Positions 46,586 to 54,493 of a stretch of 64,000 bases of DNA are shown one piece after another (position 1 is the first letter of the stretch; each line of letters opens with the position of its first letter). This stretch comes from Frateuria terrea. Lineage in GTDB: Bacteria > Pseudomonadota > Gammaproteobacteria > Xanthomonadales > Rhodanobacteraceae. The DNA lies in NCBI RefSeq assembly GCF_900115705.1, contig NZ_FOXL01000003.1, forward strand, positions 1 to 64,000, read 5' to 3'. The notes beneath the pieces were generated by a model. The model searched no databases. It had not been told where the DNA came from and saw only the letters and a program-made list of their open reading frames with translations. The position numbers and the translations under genes were made by a program.

Positions 46586-48745
46586 TCAGAGCGGATAGCG
46601 GTAGGCGCCGCTGACCACGCCGGTACGGCGTACGCGGCGGATCACGTCGGCCAGGTGCTTGCGGTTTTTCACTTCCATCGCGAACAGCAGCGTGGCCGCT
46701 GCGGCGTCGCGTTCGACGTACTCGACGTTCTCGATGTTGGAGTCGGCCGCGGCGATGGCCGCGGCGACGGTGGCGAGCACGCCCGGGCGGTTGATGACCT
46801 CGATGCGCAGTTCGGCGCGGTAATCGCCCTGCACGTCGCGGTCCCACTCGATCGCCACGCAGCGCTCCGGGGACTTGCGGAACTCGGCGACGTTCGGGCA
46901 CTCCACGCGGTGCACGACGATGCCCTTGCCGGAAGAGAGGTAGCCGACGATCTCGTCGCCCGGCAGCGGATGGCAGCAGTTGCCGAAGCTCAACACACCG
47001 CGTTCGGCACCGGTAATGCGGATCTTCTCGCTGACGTGCGGTGCGGTCGTTGCGCGGCCGCCGCCACGCAGCGCGACCAGGTGATGCGCGACCTGGTCGG
47101 GCATGCGGTTGCCCAGAGCAATGTCGGCGAGAAGCTCCTCCAGCCGCCGCAACTTGGCTTCCTCGAGGAAGCGGTCGAGCGCCTTGGTGGGAATCGCGTC
47201 GATGTTGGTGCCCAGCGCATCCAGTGCGCGGTCGAGCATGCGGTGACCGAAGTCGACGGCGTCCTCGTGTTGCAGGTGCTTCAGATACTGCCGGATCGCG
47301 GTGCGCGCCTTGCCGGTGACGACGAATTCCAGCCAGGCCGGGTTGGGCACCGCCGAAGGTGCGGTGATGATCTCCACCAGTTGGCCCGACTCCAGCCGCG
47401 TGCGCAGCGGCAGCAGCTTCTTGTCCACCCGCGCGGCGACCGCGTGGTCGCCCACGTCGGTGTGCACGGCATAGGCGAAGTCGAGCGCGGTGGCATTGCG
47501 CGGCAGCGCCAGGATGTCGCCACGTGGCGTGAACAGGTAGACCTCGTCCGGGAACAGGTCGATCTTCACGTTCTCGATGAATTCGGCCGACGAAGGCGTG
47601 TGCGCCTGGCTGTCGGCCAGCGCGGAGAGCCACTCTCTCGCGCGCGCCTGCGCGCTGTTGGCCGGCCCGGAATCGGTCTTGTAGGCCCAGTGGGCGGCCA
47701 CGCCGCGCTCGGCCACCGAGTCCATCTCGGCCGTGCGGATCTGCACCTCGATCGGGGCGCCGAACGGGCCCAGCAGCACGGTGTGCAGCGACTGGTAGCC
47801 GTTGGCCTTGGGAATCGCGATGAAGTCCTTGAAGCGCCGGTCCACCGGCTTGTACAGCGAATGCACCGCCCCCAGCGCCATGTAGCAGCTCATCGCGGAA
47901 TCCACCACCACGCGGAAGCCGTACACGTCCATCAGCTGGGCGAAGCTCTTGTGCTCGTTGCGCATCTTCGAATAGATGCTCCACGGCGACTTGATGCGCC
48001 CGACCACGCGCGCCGGCAGATGGTCGGCGGCCAGCCGAGCGGCCAGCGCGTGTTCGATCTTGCTCATCACCTCGCGGCGATTGCCCAGCGCCGCACGGAT
48101 GCGCTCGCTGATCACGCGGTAGCGGTCAGGGTGGAGCGAGCGGAACCCCAGATCCTGCAACTCCGCCTTGAACTTGTTCATGCCCAGGCGTTGGGCGATC
48201 GGCGCATAGATCTCCAGCGTCTCGCGCGCGATGCGCCGGCGCGCCGGTGCATCCTTGGCGCCAAGCGTGCGCATGTTGTGCAGACGGTCTGCCAGCTTGA
48301 TCAGGATCACGCGGATATCGCGCGCCATCGCCAGCAGCATCTTGCGGAAGCTTTCCGCATCGGCCTCCTGGCGGTTGGAGAAGCGCATCTTGTCCAGCTT
48401 GGTGACGCCGTCGACCAGGTCCGCTACCACCTCGCCAAACTCGGCGGTGATATCGGCACGGCTGAGCTCGGTGTCTTCCAGCGTGTCGTGCAGGATCGCC
48501 GCGATGATGGTCTCGGCGTCCAGGCCCAGCTCGGCCAGGATGCCGGCGACGGCGATCGGGTGGGTGATGTACGGCTCCCCGCTCTTGCGCTCCTGGCCGC
48601 GATGCGCGTGCGCACCCACCTCGTAGGCGCGCAGCACGCGCGCCACCTGGGCTTCCGGCAGATAGGCCGCGCGCTCCTTGAGCGCCAGCACGTAGGGGGG
48701 CAGCACGGACGGGTCCACGGGAACGGAGGGCGTGGTCGCCGTCAT
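46586..48745 (-). CDS. spoT: Bifunctional (p)ppGpp synthetase/hydrolase SpoT
   Basis: 719 residues. The HD hydrolase domain carries HDTLEDTE with H86-D87 and retains RFSNRQEADAESFRKMLLAM, showing an active hydrolase, unlike RelA. The synthetase domain contains VVGRIKSPWSIYSKM, YGFRVVVDS and PKANGYQSLHTVL. TGS (about 385-450: DEVYLFTPRGDILALPRNAT), helical, zinc-finger-like (FGNCCHPLPGDEIVGY) and ACT (about 650-719) domains follow. It sets the alarmone level in stringent response. It follows rpoZ after a small terminator-like hairpin. Confidence 0.97.
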   Translation of the reverse strand: MTATTPSVPVDPSVLPPYVLALKERAAYLPEAQVARVLRAYEVGAHAHRGQERKSGEPYITHPIAVAGILAELGLDAETIIAAILHDTLEDTELSRADITAEFGEVVADLVDGVTKLDKMRFSNRQEADAESFRKMLLAMARDIRVILIKLADRLHNMRTLGAKDAPARRRIARETLEIYAPIAQRLGMNKFKAELQDLGFRSLHPDRYRVISERIRAALGNRREVMSKIEHALAARLAADHLPARVVGRIKSPWSIYSKMRNEHKSFAQLMDVYGFRVVVDSAMSCYMALGAVHSLYKPVDRRFKDFIAIPKANGYQSLHTVLLGPFGAPIEVQIRTAEMDSVAERGVAAHWAYKTDSGPANSAQARAREWLSALADSQAHTPSSAEFIENVKIDLFPDEVYLFTPRGDILALPRNATALDFAYAVHTDVGDHAVAARVDKKLLPLRTRLESGQLVEIITAPSAVPNPAWLEFVVTGKARTAIRQYLKHLQHEDAVDFGHRMLDRALDALGTNIDAIPTKALDRFLEEAKLRRLEELLADIALGNRMPDQVAHHLVALRGGGRATTAPHVSEKIRITGAERGVLSFGNCCHPLPGDEIVGYLSSGKGIVVHRVECPNVAEFRKSPERCVAIEWDRDVQGDYRAELRIEVINRPGVLATVAAAIAAADSNIENVEYVERDAAAATLLFAMEVKNRKHLADVIRRVRRTGVVSGAYRYPL

Positions 48746-48802
48746 GGTTCACGATCCCCGTTCAGATGGTGCTTCCGTACAGTGGGTTACCGGACATGCC
48801 GG

Positions 48803-48823
48803 AAAAACGCCGGCAAGGCCGGC
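48803..48823 (-). terminator. Small intrinsic terminator or attenuator between rpoZ and spoT
   Basis: On the minus strand GCCGGC-CTT-GCCGGC is followed by G and five T residues. The 6-bp stem lies 36 bases after the rpoZ stop and 58 bases before the spoT start, so it may reduce readthrough into spoT. Confidence 0.55.
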
Positions 48824-48858
48824 AGGGCGACTGCACCATCGGCAGCCGCCGGCGGGCA

Positions 48859-49149
48859 TCAGTCGTCGCCGCCCTTGGAAAGGTCGTCGTCGACCTCGGC
48901 CGCGGCCCATTCCAGCGCCTCGCGCTCGGCGCGCTCGCGCTCGGCGCGGTCGATCTCGTCGATCGTGGCCTGGTCGATGCGGCGATCGGCGATCTCGCGC
49001 AGGGCGAGCACCGTGGGCTTGTCGTGGTCGGGATGGACCGCCGGCTCGGCACCCTTTTCCAGCTGGCGGGCGCGCTTGGTCGCCATCAGCACCAGCTCGA
49101 AGCGGTTGTCCACCACCTCGAGGCAATCTTCCACGGTAATGCGGGCCAT
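48859..49149 (-). CDS. rpoZ: RNA polymerase omega subunit
   Basis: 96 residues. The N-terminus [20 protein letters not shown] and [11 protein letters not shown] are diagnostic of omega, which assists assembly of beta-prime and mediates one ppGpp-binding site in gammaproteobacteria. The C-terminal half is an acidic, charged helix. It lies directly upstream of spoT, a functionally meaningful pairing. The gmk gene, which often precedes rpoZ, is here about 4.7 kb away, with the mla genes in between. Confidence 0.96.
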   Translation of the reverse strand: MARITVEDCLEVVDNRFELVLMATKRARQLEKGAEPAVHPDHDKPTVLALREIADRRIDQATIDEIDRAERERAEREALEWAAAEVDDDLSKGGDD

Positions 49150-49188
49150 GCGAAATCCTCAGGCACAAAGGCAACTTAGAGAGGGTGA

Positions 49189-49237
49189 AGTGTAACGGAG
49201 CGGCGGCTTGGCTGGCAATGCGGCATGCGCGTATCAT
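49189..49237. promoter_or_regulatory. Overlapping divergent promoters of rpoZ and mlaA
   Basis: On the plus strand TTGGCT (49208-49213) and TATCAT (49232-49237) are 18 bases apart, leading to mlaA. On the minus strand TTGCCA (49213-49218) and TACACT (49189-49194) are also 18 apart, with a leader of about 33 bases to rpoZ. The two -35 boxes touch, so the polymerases would compete. Confidence 0.5.
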
Positions 49238-49339
49238 GCGCGGTTCGATCGCCGGGCAGCCGGCACCGATCCGTCTGACTGCAAAATATAAAACCAGGCG
49301 GTACACTTTTGCGGTACCCGTAGCGGATCCTGTCCACCG

Positions 49340-50170
49340 ATGCTCTCCCTGCCCCGTCTTTCCCCAAGCCGCCTGCTGCCGCTGGCCGCCCTGGCCCTGC
49401 TGGCCGGTTGCACCATCGCCAAGCCGCGTACCGACGACCCGCTGGAGAAGTTCAACCGCAACGTCTACGCGTTCAACGACGCGGTGGACAAGGCGGTGAT
49501 CCGCCCGGTGGCGGTGGGCTACCGCAAGGTCACCAACCCGCCGGTGCGCCGCTCGGTCAGCGACTTCTTCACCAATATCCGCATGCCCATCACGGTCGCC
49601 AACGACCTGTTGCAGGCACGGCCCAAGCAGGCGCTGCAGAGCACCGGGCGCTTCCTGGTCAACCTCACGCTGGGCCTGGGCGGCTTTTTCGATCCGGCCA
49701 GCCAGCTGGGCATTCCGCTGGAAGACAATGATTTCGGCGTGACGCTGGCGCGCTGGGGCGTGCCCGATGGCGATTACCTCGTGCTGCCGCTGATCGGCCC
49801 GACTACGGTGCGAGACGTGTGGCGCATGCCGGTGGACAGCTACTTCTTCGACCCGCTGTCGATCTACGCGAGCAGCCACGATTACAAGTACGGCCAGCAG
49901 TACCTGCCGCAGATGCTGTATCTGGTGACGCTGCGCTCGCGCGGCATCGATGCGGAGAGCTTCCTCAAATCGGCCTACGACCCGTACGTGTTCATGCGCG
50001 ACGCCTACCGCCAGCAGCGCCTGTACCAGATCTACGACGGCAACCCGCCGGCCGACGTGATCCAGCAGATGCAAGGCCTGAACGACGACAATTTCGACCC
50101 CGAGCAACTACTGGACGAGCAGCACCAGTGGGAGAAAAAGCATCCCGGCTCGAGCAACCAGAAGCAGTAG
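49340..50170 (+). CDS. mlaA: Outer-membrane lipoprotein MlaA (VacJ)
   Basis: 276 residues. The lipobox is LLAGC (C24). DPLEKFNRNVYAFNDAVDKA, the characteristic VacJ start, and DFGVTLARWGVPDGDYLVLP are present, with the helical ring segment between. It removes misplaced phospholipids from the outer leaflet of the outer membrane and passes them to MlaC. It is divergent from the gmk-mla side genes and convergent with mlaFEDCB, whose terminator it shares. A C-terminal Gln/Lys-rich tail follows the conserved part. Confidence 0.95.
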   Translation: MLSLPRLSPSRLLPLAALALLAGCTIAKPRTDDPLEKFNRNVYAFNDAVDKAVIRPVAVGYRKVTNPPVRRSVSDFFTNIRMPITVANDLLQARPKQALQSTGRFLVNLTLGLGGFFDPASQLGIPLEDNDFGVTLARWGVPDGDYLVLPLIGPTTVRDVWRMPVDSYFFDPLSIYASSHDYKYGQQYLPQMLYLVTLRSRGIDAESFLKSAYDPYVFMRDAYRQQRLYQIYDGNPPADVIQQMQGLNDDNFDPEQLLDEQHQWEKKHPGSSNQKQ

Positions 50171-50190
50171 GCGAGACTTGGCAAGGCGAC

Positions 50191-50217
50191 AAAAAAAAGG
50201 GGCCTCGGGGCCCCTTT
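50191..50217. terminator. Terminator between mlaA and mlaB
   Basis: AAAGGGGCC, loop TCGG and GGCCCCTTT form a 9-bp stem. On the minus strand a run of T residues follows, making it a good end for mlaFEDCB; on the plus strand only TTTC follows, so it is weaker for mlaA. Confidence 0.85.
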
Positions 50218-50237
50218 CTCGTATCTGCGCTCACCAC

Positions 50238-50537
50238 TCAACCGACCAGCGCATCCACCTCGCATACCTGCGCCAGCGCACGCATGCCTGCGGGCATGTT
50301 TTCCACGCCGATGGCCCGGCCCAGCCGTCTCGCCTCGGCCTGCGCCGCGAGCACGCAGGCCAGCCCGGCGCTGTCGCTTCGCACGACGCCAGCCAGGTCC
50401 AGCCGCGCCACCGGCTCGGCGGCCATTGCGGTACCGATGGCGTCCAGTGCCGCAGCGGCCGTGTCGAAGCTCAGCACGCCACTGACACCGAGCGTGCCCG
50501 GTGCCGGGCGATCAAGCTGGAAGGCGGCCGCCTTCAT
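50238..50537 (-). CDS. mlaB: MlaB STAS-domain protein
   Basis: 99 residues forming one STAS domain: GTLGVSGVLSFDTAAAALDA, ARLDLAGVVRSDSAGLACVL with the typical DSAG loop, and a C-terminal helix. MlaB binds the MlaF ATPase and is needed for its stability and activity. It overlaps mlaC by four bases at the end of the operon. Divergence is high, as usual for MlaB, so the name rests partly on context. Confidence 0.85.
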   Translation of the reverse strand: MKAAAFQLDRPAPGTLGVSGVLSFDTAAAALDAIGTAMAAEPVARLDLAGVVRSDSAGLACVLAAQAEARRLGRAIGVENMPAGMRALAQVCEVDALVG

Positions 50538-51205
50538 GGGGCCTTGCTTTGCTTGTCCATGGCCTCGAGCGCCTTCTCGCCCTGGTTTTCCAGGTTAGCG
50601 ATCAGCTTCTCGATGCCCACCTTGCGGATCTCGGCATCGACCTGGTTGCGGTAGTTGGTGACGTAGGAGATGCCCTCGATGATCACGTCGTAGGCCTTCC
50701 AGTCGCCGTCCTTGCTCTTGCGGAAGGCGTAGTCGACCGAAAGCTTCTTGCCGTCGTCGAGCACGACCTGCGTGCGCACGACGGTGCGCTTGTCGTTGAG
50801 GTCGCCGCTGAACGGCAGCACCTGCACTGCACCCTTGGTGTAGTTCAGCAGGCCCTCGGCGTAACGGTGGGTGATCGAGTTGTAGAACGCCTTCGCGAAG
50901 CGTTCGCGCTGCTCGGGCGTGGCCTCCCTGGCGTGGCGGCCGAGTACCAGGATCGAGGCGTAGTCGATGTCGAAGTGCGGCAGGAACACGTCGTCGATCA
51001 CAGAGATCAACTTTTCCTTGTCGTTCTTCAACTGATCGCGATGACCGGCGATGGTGGTGTCCAGCTGGTGGGCGATCTCCTGCACCACCTGCTCCGGGTT
51101 CTGCTGGGAAGCCGGCGCCTGTGCGGCCGCGTCCTGGGCGAGCACGGGCGAGGCGGCCACGGTGCCGAACGCGATGGCCATGGCGAAAGCCAGAGTGCGC
51201 AACAT
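50534..51205 (-). CDS. mlaC: Periplasmic phospholipid carrier MlaC (Ttg2D)
   Basis: 223 residues. Signal peptide MLRTLAFAMAIAFGTVAASP with cleavage after VLA. The MlaC/Ttg2 fold follows: KLISVIDDVFLPHFDIDYAS, ILVLGRHAREATPEQRERFA, WKAYDVIIEGISYVTNYRNQ. It shuttles phospholipid between MlaA and the MlaFEDB complex. ATG 51205 follows GAGGAG and is preferred to the upstream in-frame ATG at 51235. Confidence 0.94.
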   Translation of the reverse strand: MLRTLAFAMAIAFGTVAASPVLAQDAAAQAPASQQNPEQVVQEIAHQLDTTIAGHRDQLKNDKEKLISVIDDVFLPHFDIDYASILVLGRHAREATPEQRERFAKAFYNSITHRYAEGLLNYTKGAVQVLPFSGDLNDKRTVVRTQVVLDDGKKLSVDYAFRKSKDGDWKAYDVIIEGISYVTNYRNQVDAEIRKVGIEKLIANLENQGEKALEAMDKQSKAP

Positions 51206-51231
51206 GGGAAAACTCCTCGTGGGAAACCGGC

Positions 51232-52080
51232 TCATTGCTTGCCGGCGGGGGCGTCTTTCTTCTCGGCGGGCGAGCCGTTGACCAGAAACTTGCCGATCAG
51301 GTCTTCCAGTTGCATGGCCGACTGTGTCAGCACCATTTCGTCGCCGTTCTTCAGGAACTCCGGCGAGCCGCCGGGCTGGATCGCAACGTACTGGGTGCCG
51401 ATCAAACCGCTGGTGAACACCGCAGCGGCCGAATCGTCGGGAATCTGGTCATATTTCTTGTCGATCGACAGCTCCACTTCGGCGTCCAGCTTGACCGGAT
51501 CGGCATGCACGGCCGCCACGCTGCCGATCGCGACGCCAGCCATCTTCACCGGCGCGCCGACCGATAGAGCGCCAACGTTGCTGAAGCGCGCCTTCACCGT
51601 GTAGCTGCCGCCCAGGTTGTCGGCCACGCCGCCGGCGCCGAAGAACTTGCCGAGCATCTCCTCCAGCTGCTGCGCCGGCTTGGTGCGCGCCAGCGTGCCG
51701 CCGTCGGCCAGGTCCTTCTTCGAACTGCCGTACTGGATGCCGACGTACTGGTCGCCGAGCAGGCCGCTGGTGAAGATCGTGGCGATCGAATCGTCCGGGA
51801 TGTGGCTGTACGCCTGGTCGATCGACAATTTCACGTCCGCCGCCTCCTGCTTCGGATCGAGCATGATCGAACTCACCTGGCCCACGCGCACGCCGGCGAT
51901 CTTCACCGGCGCGCGTTCCTTGAGCTGACCGATGTTGGCAAAGTGCGCCTCGACCGTGTAGCTCGCGCCCTGGTGCGTATTGGCGACCGAAGTGGTTTGG
52001 GTCGCCAGGTACGCGAGCGCGGCGAAACCGAGCACGATGAACAGGCCGGTGCCCACGGCGTAGGAATTTCTCTGGCTCAC
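51232..52080 (-). CDS. mlaD: MlaD with two tandem MCE domains
   Basis: 282 residues, about 100 longer than E. coli MlaD. One N-terminal membrane helix (about 7-27) is followed by two MCE domains, residues 40-147 and 159-266. They align without gaps over 108 positions with 56 identities by eye count; both contain the IPDDS and FTSGL-G-QYV motifs. MlaD forms the periplasmic lipid-binding ring of the transporter; a doubled domain could make a two-layer ring or a trimer with six domains. The C-terminus is Lys/Ala-rich. It lies 20 bases after mlaE and 26 before mlaC. Confidence 0.94.
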   Translation of the reverse strand: MSQRNSYAVGTGLFIVLGFAALAYLATQTTSVANTHQGASYTVEAHFANIGQLKERAPVKIAGVRVGQVSSIMLDPKQEAADVKLSIDQAYSHIPDDSIATIFTSGLLGDQYVGIQYGSSKKDLADGGTLARTKPAQQLEEMLGKFFGAGGVADNLGGSYTVKARFSNVGALSVGAPVKMAGVAIGSVAAVHADPVKLDAEVELSIDKKYDQIPDDSAAAVFTSGLIGTQYVAIQPGGSPEFLKNGDEMVLTQSAMQLEDLIGKFLVNGSPAEKKDAPAGKQ

Positions 52081-52100
52081 GGCTTAGGTCCTCAACGAAA

Positions 52101-52871
52101 TCACATCAGGAACGCGGTCAGCACGAAGTCCAGCGCGAGGATCGCGATGGATGAGGCGACCACGGTACGGGTAGTGGCGTAGGCCACGCCTTCGCTGGTC
52201 GGCGGCGTGGTGTAGCCCTGGTAGACGGCGATCAGCGAGACCACCGCACCGAACACCAGGCTCTTGATCAGGATCCCGTTGATGACGTCCTTGTGGACGT
52301 CGACGGTCGCGGTCATGTTCGACCAGAAGGTGCCGTTGTCGATGCCCAGCCAGGTCACGCCGACCAGGTGCCCGCCGAAGATGCCCAGCGCGCAGAACAC
52401 CGCGCACAGCAGCGGCATGGCGATGAGGCCGGCCAGGTAGCGCGGCACGGCGACGTAGGCAATCGGATCGACCGCCATCATCTCCATTGCAGCCAGCTGG
52501 TCGGTGGCACGCATGAGGCCGATCTCGGCCGTGATCGAGGTACCGGCGCGGCCGGCGAACAACAATGCGGTGACCACCGGCCCCAGTTCACGGTAGATGG
52601 CGATCGCCACCACCGTCCCGCTGGCCGCCGTGCCGCCGAAGATCGAGAGCACGTAATAGAGCTGCAGGCCCAGCACCATGCCCACGAACAGGCCGCAGAC
52701 GGTGATGATGGTCAGGCTCATCGCGCCGACGAACCACAGCTGGCGCACGGTCTCGCGCACGTAGCGCAGGCTGCGCGGCACCGCCGCCAGCAGGGTCAGC
52801 AGGAACAACCCGGCTTCGCCGATCTGCGCCAGGGCGTTGGTGATCACGTTGCGGTGCGGCTGGGCGCTCAT
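52101..52871 (-). CDS. mlaE: Mla ABC permease MlaE
   Basis: 256-residue inner-membrane permease of the lipid transporter. Five or six hydrophobic segments; conserved stretches are YRELGPVVTALLFAGRAGTS, AEIGLMRATDQLAAMEMMAV and DPIAYVAVPRYLAGLIAMPL, with GGHLVGV following. MlaE forms the dimeric core around which MlaD hexamerises. ATG 52871 overlaps the mlaF stop by four bases. Confidence 0.95.
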   Translation of the reverse strand: MSAQPHRNVITNALAQIGEAGLFLLTLLAAVPRSLRYVRETVRQLWFVGAMSLTIITVCGLFVGMVLGLQLYYVLSIFGGTAASGTVVAIAIYRELGPVVTALLFAGRAGTSITAEIGLMRATDQLAAMEMMAVDPIAYVAVPRYLAGLIAMPLLCAVFCALGIFGGHLVGVTWLGIDNGTFWSNMTATVDVHKDVINGILIKSLVFGAVVSLIAVYQGYTTPPTSEGVAYATTRTVVASSIAILALDFVLTAFLM

Positions 52872-53695
52872 GCCCGGTCTCCTCCCAGGCCCAACGCCTG
52901 CGCGTAGTCCCCGGCGGGGTACTGGAACGGCACCGGTCCATCGATGTCTCCGCCGAAGAACTGCCGCGTCCAGGGCGAACCATCGTTTGCAATGGTCTTC
53001 GGGTCGCCTTGCGCCACCACCTTGCCATTGGCAATGAGATAGACCAGGTCGGCCACCTGCTTGATCGCATCCAGCTCGTGCGCCACCAGCACGCTGGTGA
53101 TGCCCAGCGTCTCATTGAGCGTGCGGATCAGCTTGAGCACCTGGCTGAGCGCAATCGGGTCCAGCCCCACGAACGGCTCGTCATACAGGATCAGCATCGG
53201 ATCGAACACGATCGCCCGCGCCAGCGCCACGCGGCGGGCCATGCCGCCGGAGAGCTCAGCCGGCATCAGGGAGGCCGCGCCGCGCAGGCCCACCGCCTGC
53301 AGCTTGGTCAGCACGATGTTGCGGATCAGGACTTCGGGCAGCCTCGTGTGCTGGCGAAGCGGGAAGGCGATGTTCTCGAAGACGTCGAAGTCGGTCAGCA
53401 ACGCCGAGTTCTGGAACAGGTACCCGATCTTCTCGCGCAGCGCGAACAACCTTTCGCGCGACAGTTCGGGGACGTTCTGTCCGTCCACCAGTACCTGTCC
53501 CGCATCGCCGCGCATCTGCCCGGTAATGTGCTTGAGCAGCGTGGTCTTGCCGGTGCCGCTGGGGCCCATGATGGCCGTCACCCTGCCGCGCGGGATGTCC
53601 AGATCCATCGCGTCGAAGATGGTCTTGCCGTTGAGTACCGTGGTCAGGCCACGGATGCGTACCAGCGGTTCGGAGGGGGCGGCAGGGGCGGTCAT
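52868..53695 (-). CDS. mlaF: Mla ABC ATPase MlaF
   Basis: 275-residue cytoplasmic ATPase powering lipid movement. Walker A GPSGTGKTT, Q-loop LFQNSALLTDFDVFENIAFP, signature LSGGMARRVALARA and Walker B LILYDEPFVGLDP followed by VAHELD are present. The C-terminal extension (WTRQFFGGDIDGPVPF) is typical of MlaF, where it reaches across the dimer. It is the first gene of mlaFEDCB and lies next to a REP-like repeat pair. Confidence 0.95.
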   Translation of the reverse strand: MTAPAAPSEPLVRIRGLTTVLNGKTIFDAMDLDIPRGRVTAIMGPSGTGKTTLLKHITGQMRGDAGQVLVDGQNVPELSRERLFALREKIGYLFQNSALLTDFDVFENIAFPLRQHTRLPEVLIRNIVLTKLQAVGLRGAASLMPAELSGGMARRVALARAIVFDPMLILYDEPFVGLDPIALSQVLKLIRTLNETLGITSVLVAHELDAIKQVADLVYLIANGKVVAQGDPKTIANDGSPWTRQFFGGDIDGPVPFQYPAGDYAQALGLGGDRA

Positions 53696-53744
53696 AAGCG
53701 GATAAAGGTAGCCGAGCGGCGAAGGGAGGCCAAGCCGCCGCTCT

Positions 53745-53869
53745 TGCTCCCTCTCCCTCTACGGAGAGGGCCGGCGGCCCGGCTCACGGGAAAACTTCGA
53801 TCAGACGAACGGGAGGCTGCTCGCCCAGGCCGACACTCGCCCCCCTCTTCCAGAGGAACGGGGAGCGAG
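53745..53869. repeat. REP-like inverted repeat pair between gmk and mlaF
   Basis: TGCTCCCTCTCCCTCTACGG and the following AGAGGG (53745-53770) match, on the opposite strand, CCCCCTCTTCCAGAGGAACG and the following GGGAGCGAG (about 53840-53869). The second copy touches the gmk stop codon. About 70 bases of spacer lie between. The motif resembles the pair at 22005-22168. Confidence 0.7.
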
Positions 53870-54493
53870 TCAGGCGAGCAATTCGGCAATCAGCGCCTCG
53901 TGCCGCTTCCACTGCAGCTCGCCGCGATGCCGCACCGCCCGCACGATGGCCTGCAGATCGGCCAGGGCGTCGTCGAAGCCATCATTGACCACGATGTAGT
54001 CGAACTCATGCGCGTGGCCGATCTCCTCGCGCGAATTGTGCAGGCGCCGCTCGATCACCTCCGGCGCATCCGAGCCGCGGCCACGTAGCCGCCGCTCCAG
54101 TTCGGCGCGCGAGGGCGGCAGGATGAATACGCTTACGCAGTCGGGCTTGGCGCGGCGGATCTGTGCCGCGCCCTGCCAGTCGATCTCTAGCAGCACGTCG
54201 CGCCCCTGATCGAGCAAGGCCTGCACCGTGGCGAGCGACGTGCCGTAGAAGTTGCCGTGAACTTCGGCGTGTTCGAGGAAGGTGCCGGCGGCAATCTGCT
54301 GTTCGAATTCCGCGCGCTCGACGAAATAGTAGTGCCGCCCATACTCCTCACCCGGCCGCGGCGGCCGCGTGGTGTGCGAAATCGACAGCGAAATCGCCGG
54401 CTCGCGCTCGAGCAGCGCGTTGACGAGCGTGGATTTGCCGGCCCCCGAAGGGGCGGCAACGATGAACAGCGTACCGGCCATGGGCGCGCTCAT
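53870..54493 (-). CDS. gmk: Guanylate kinase
   Basis: 207 residues. Phosphorylates GMP to GDP with ATP. P-loop APSGAGKSTLV, GMP-binding SISHTTRPPRPGEEYGRHYY, lid and DVLLEIDWQGA are all present. ATG 54493 overlaps the yicC stop by four bases; a second ATG four codons later (54481) may be the true start. A REP-like repeat abuts its stop codon. yicC-gmk adjacency is conserved in many bacteria. Confidence 0.96.
   Translation of the reverse strand: MSAPMAGTLFIVAAPSGAGKSTLVNALLEREPAISLSISHTTRPPRPGEEYGRHYYFVERAEFEQQIAAGTFLEHAEVHGNFYGTSLATVQALLDQGRDVLLEIDWQGAAQIRRAKPDCVSVFILPPSRAELERRLRGRGSDAPEVIERRLHNSREEIGHAHEFDYIVVNDGFDDALADLQAIVRAVRHRGELQWKRHEALIAELLA

Noticed and set aside
46038-47984. Minus-strand frame of 648 codons covering the displaced stretch of the isochorismatase gene
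   Set aside because: It contains the family segment around WVQH only briefly, because of the frameshift; most of it is the wrong frame of spoT. It is not an independent gene.
45965-49195. Plus-strand open frame of 1076 codons opposite spoT and rpoZ
   Set aside because: Antisense shadow of spoT, rpoZ and the isochorismatase gene, which have clear family motifs on the minus strand.
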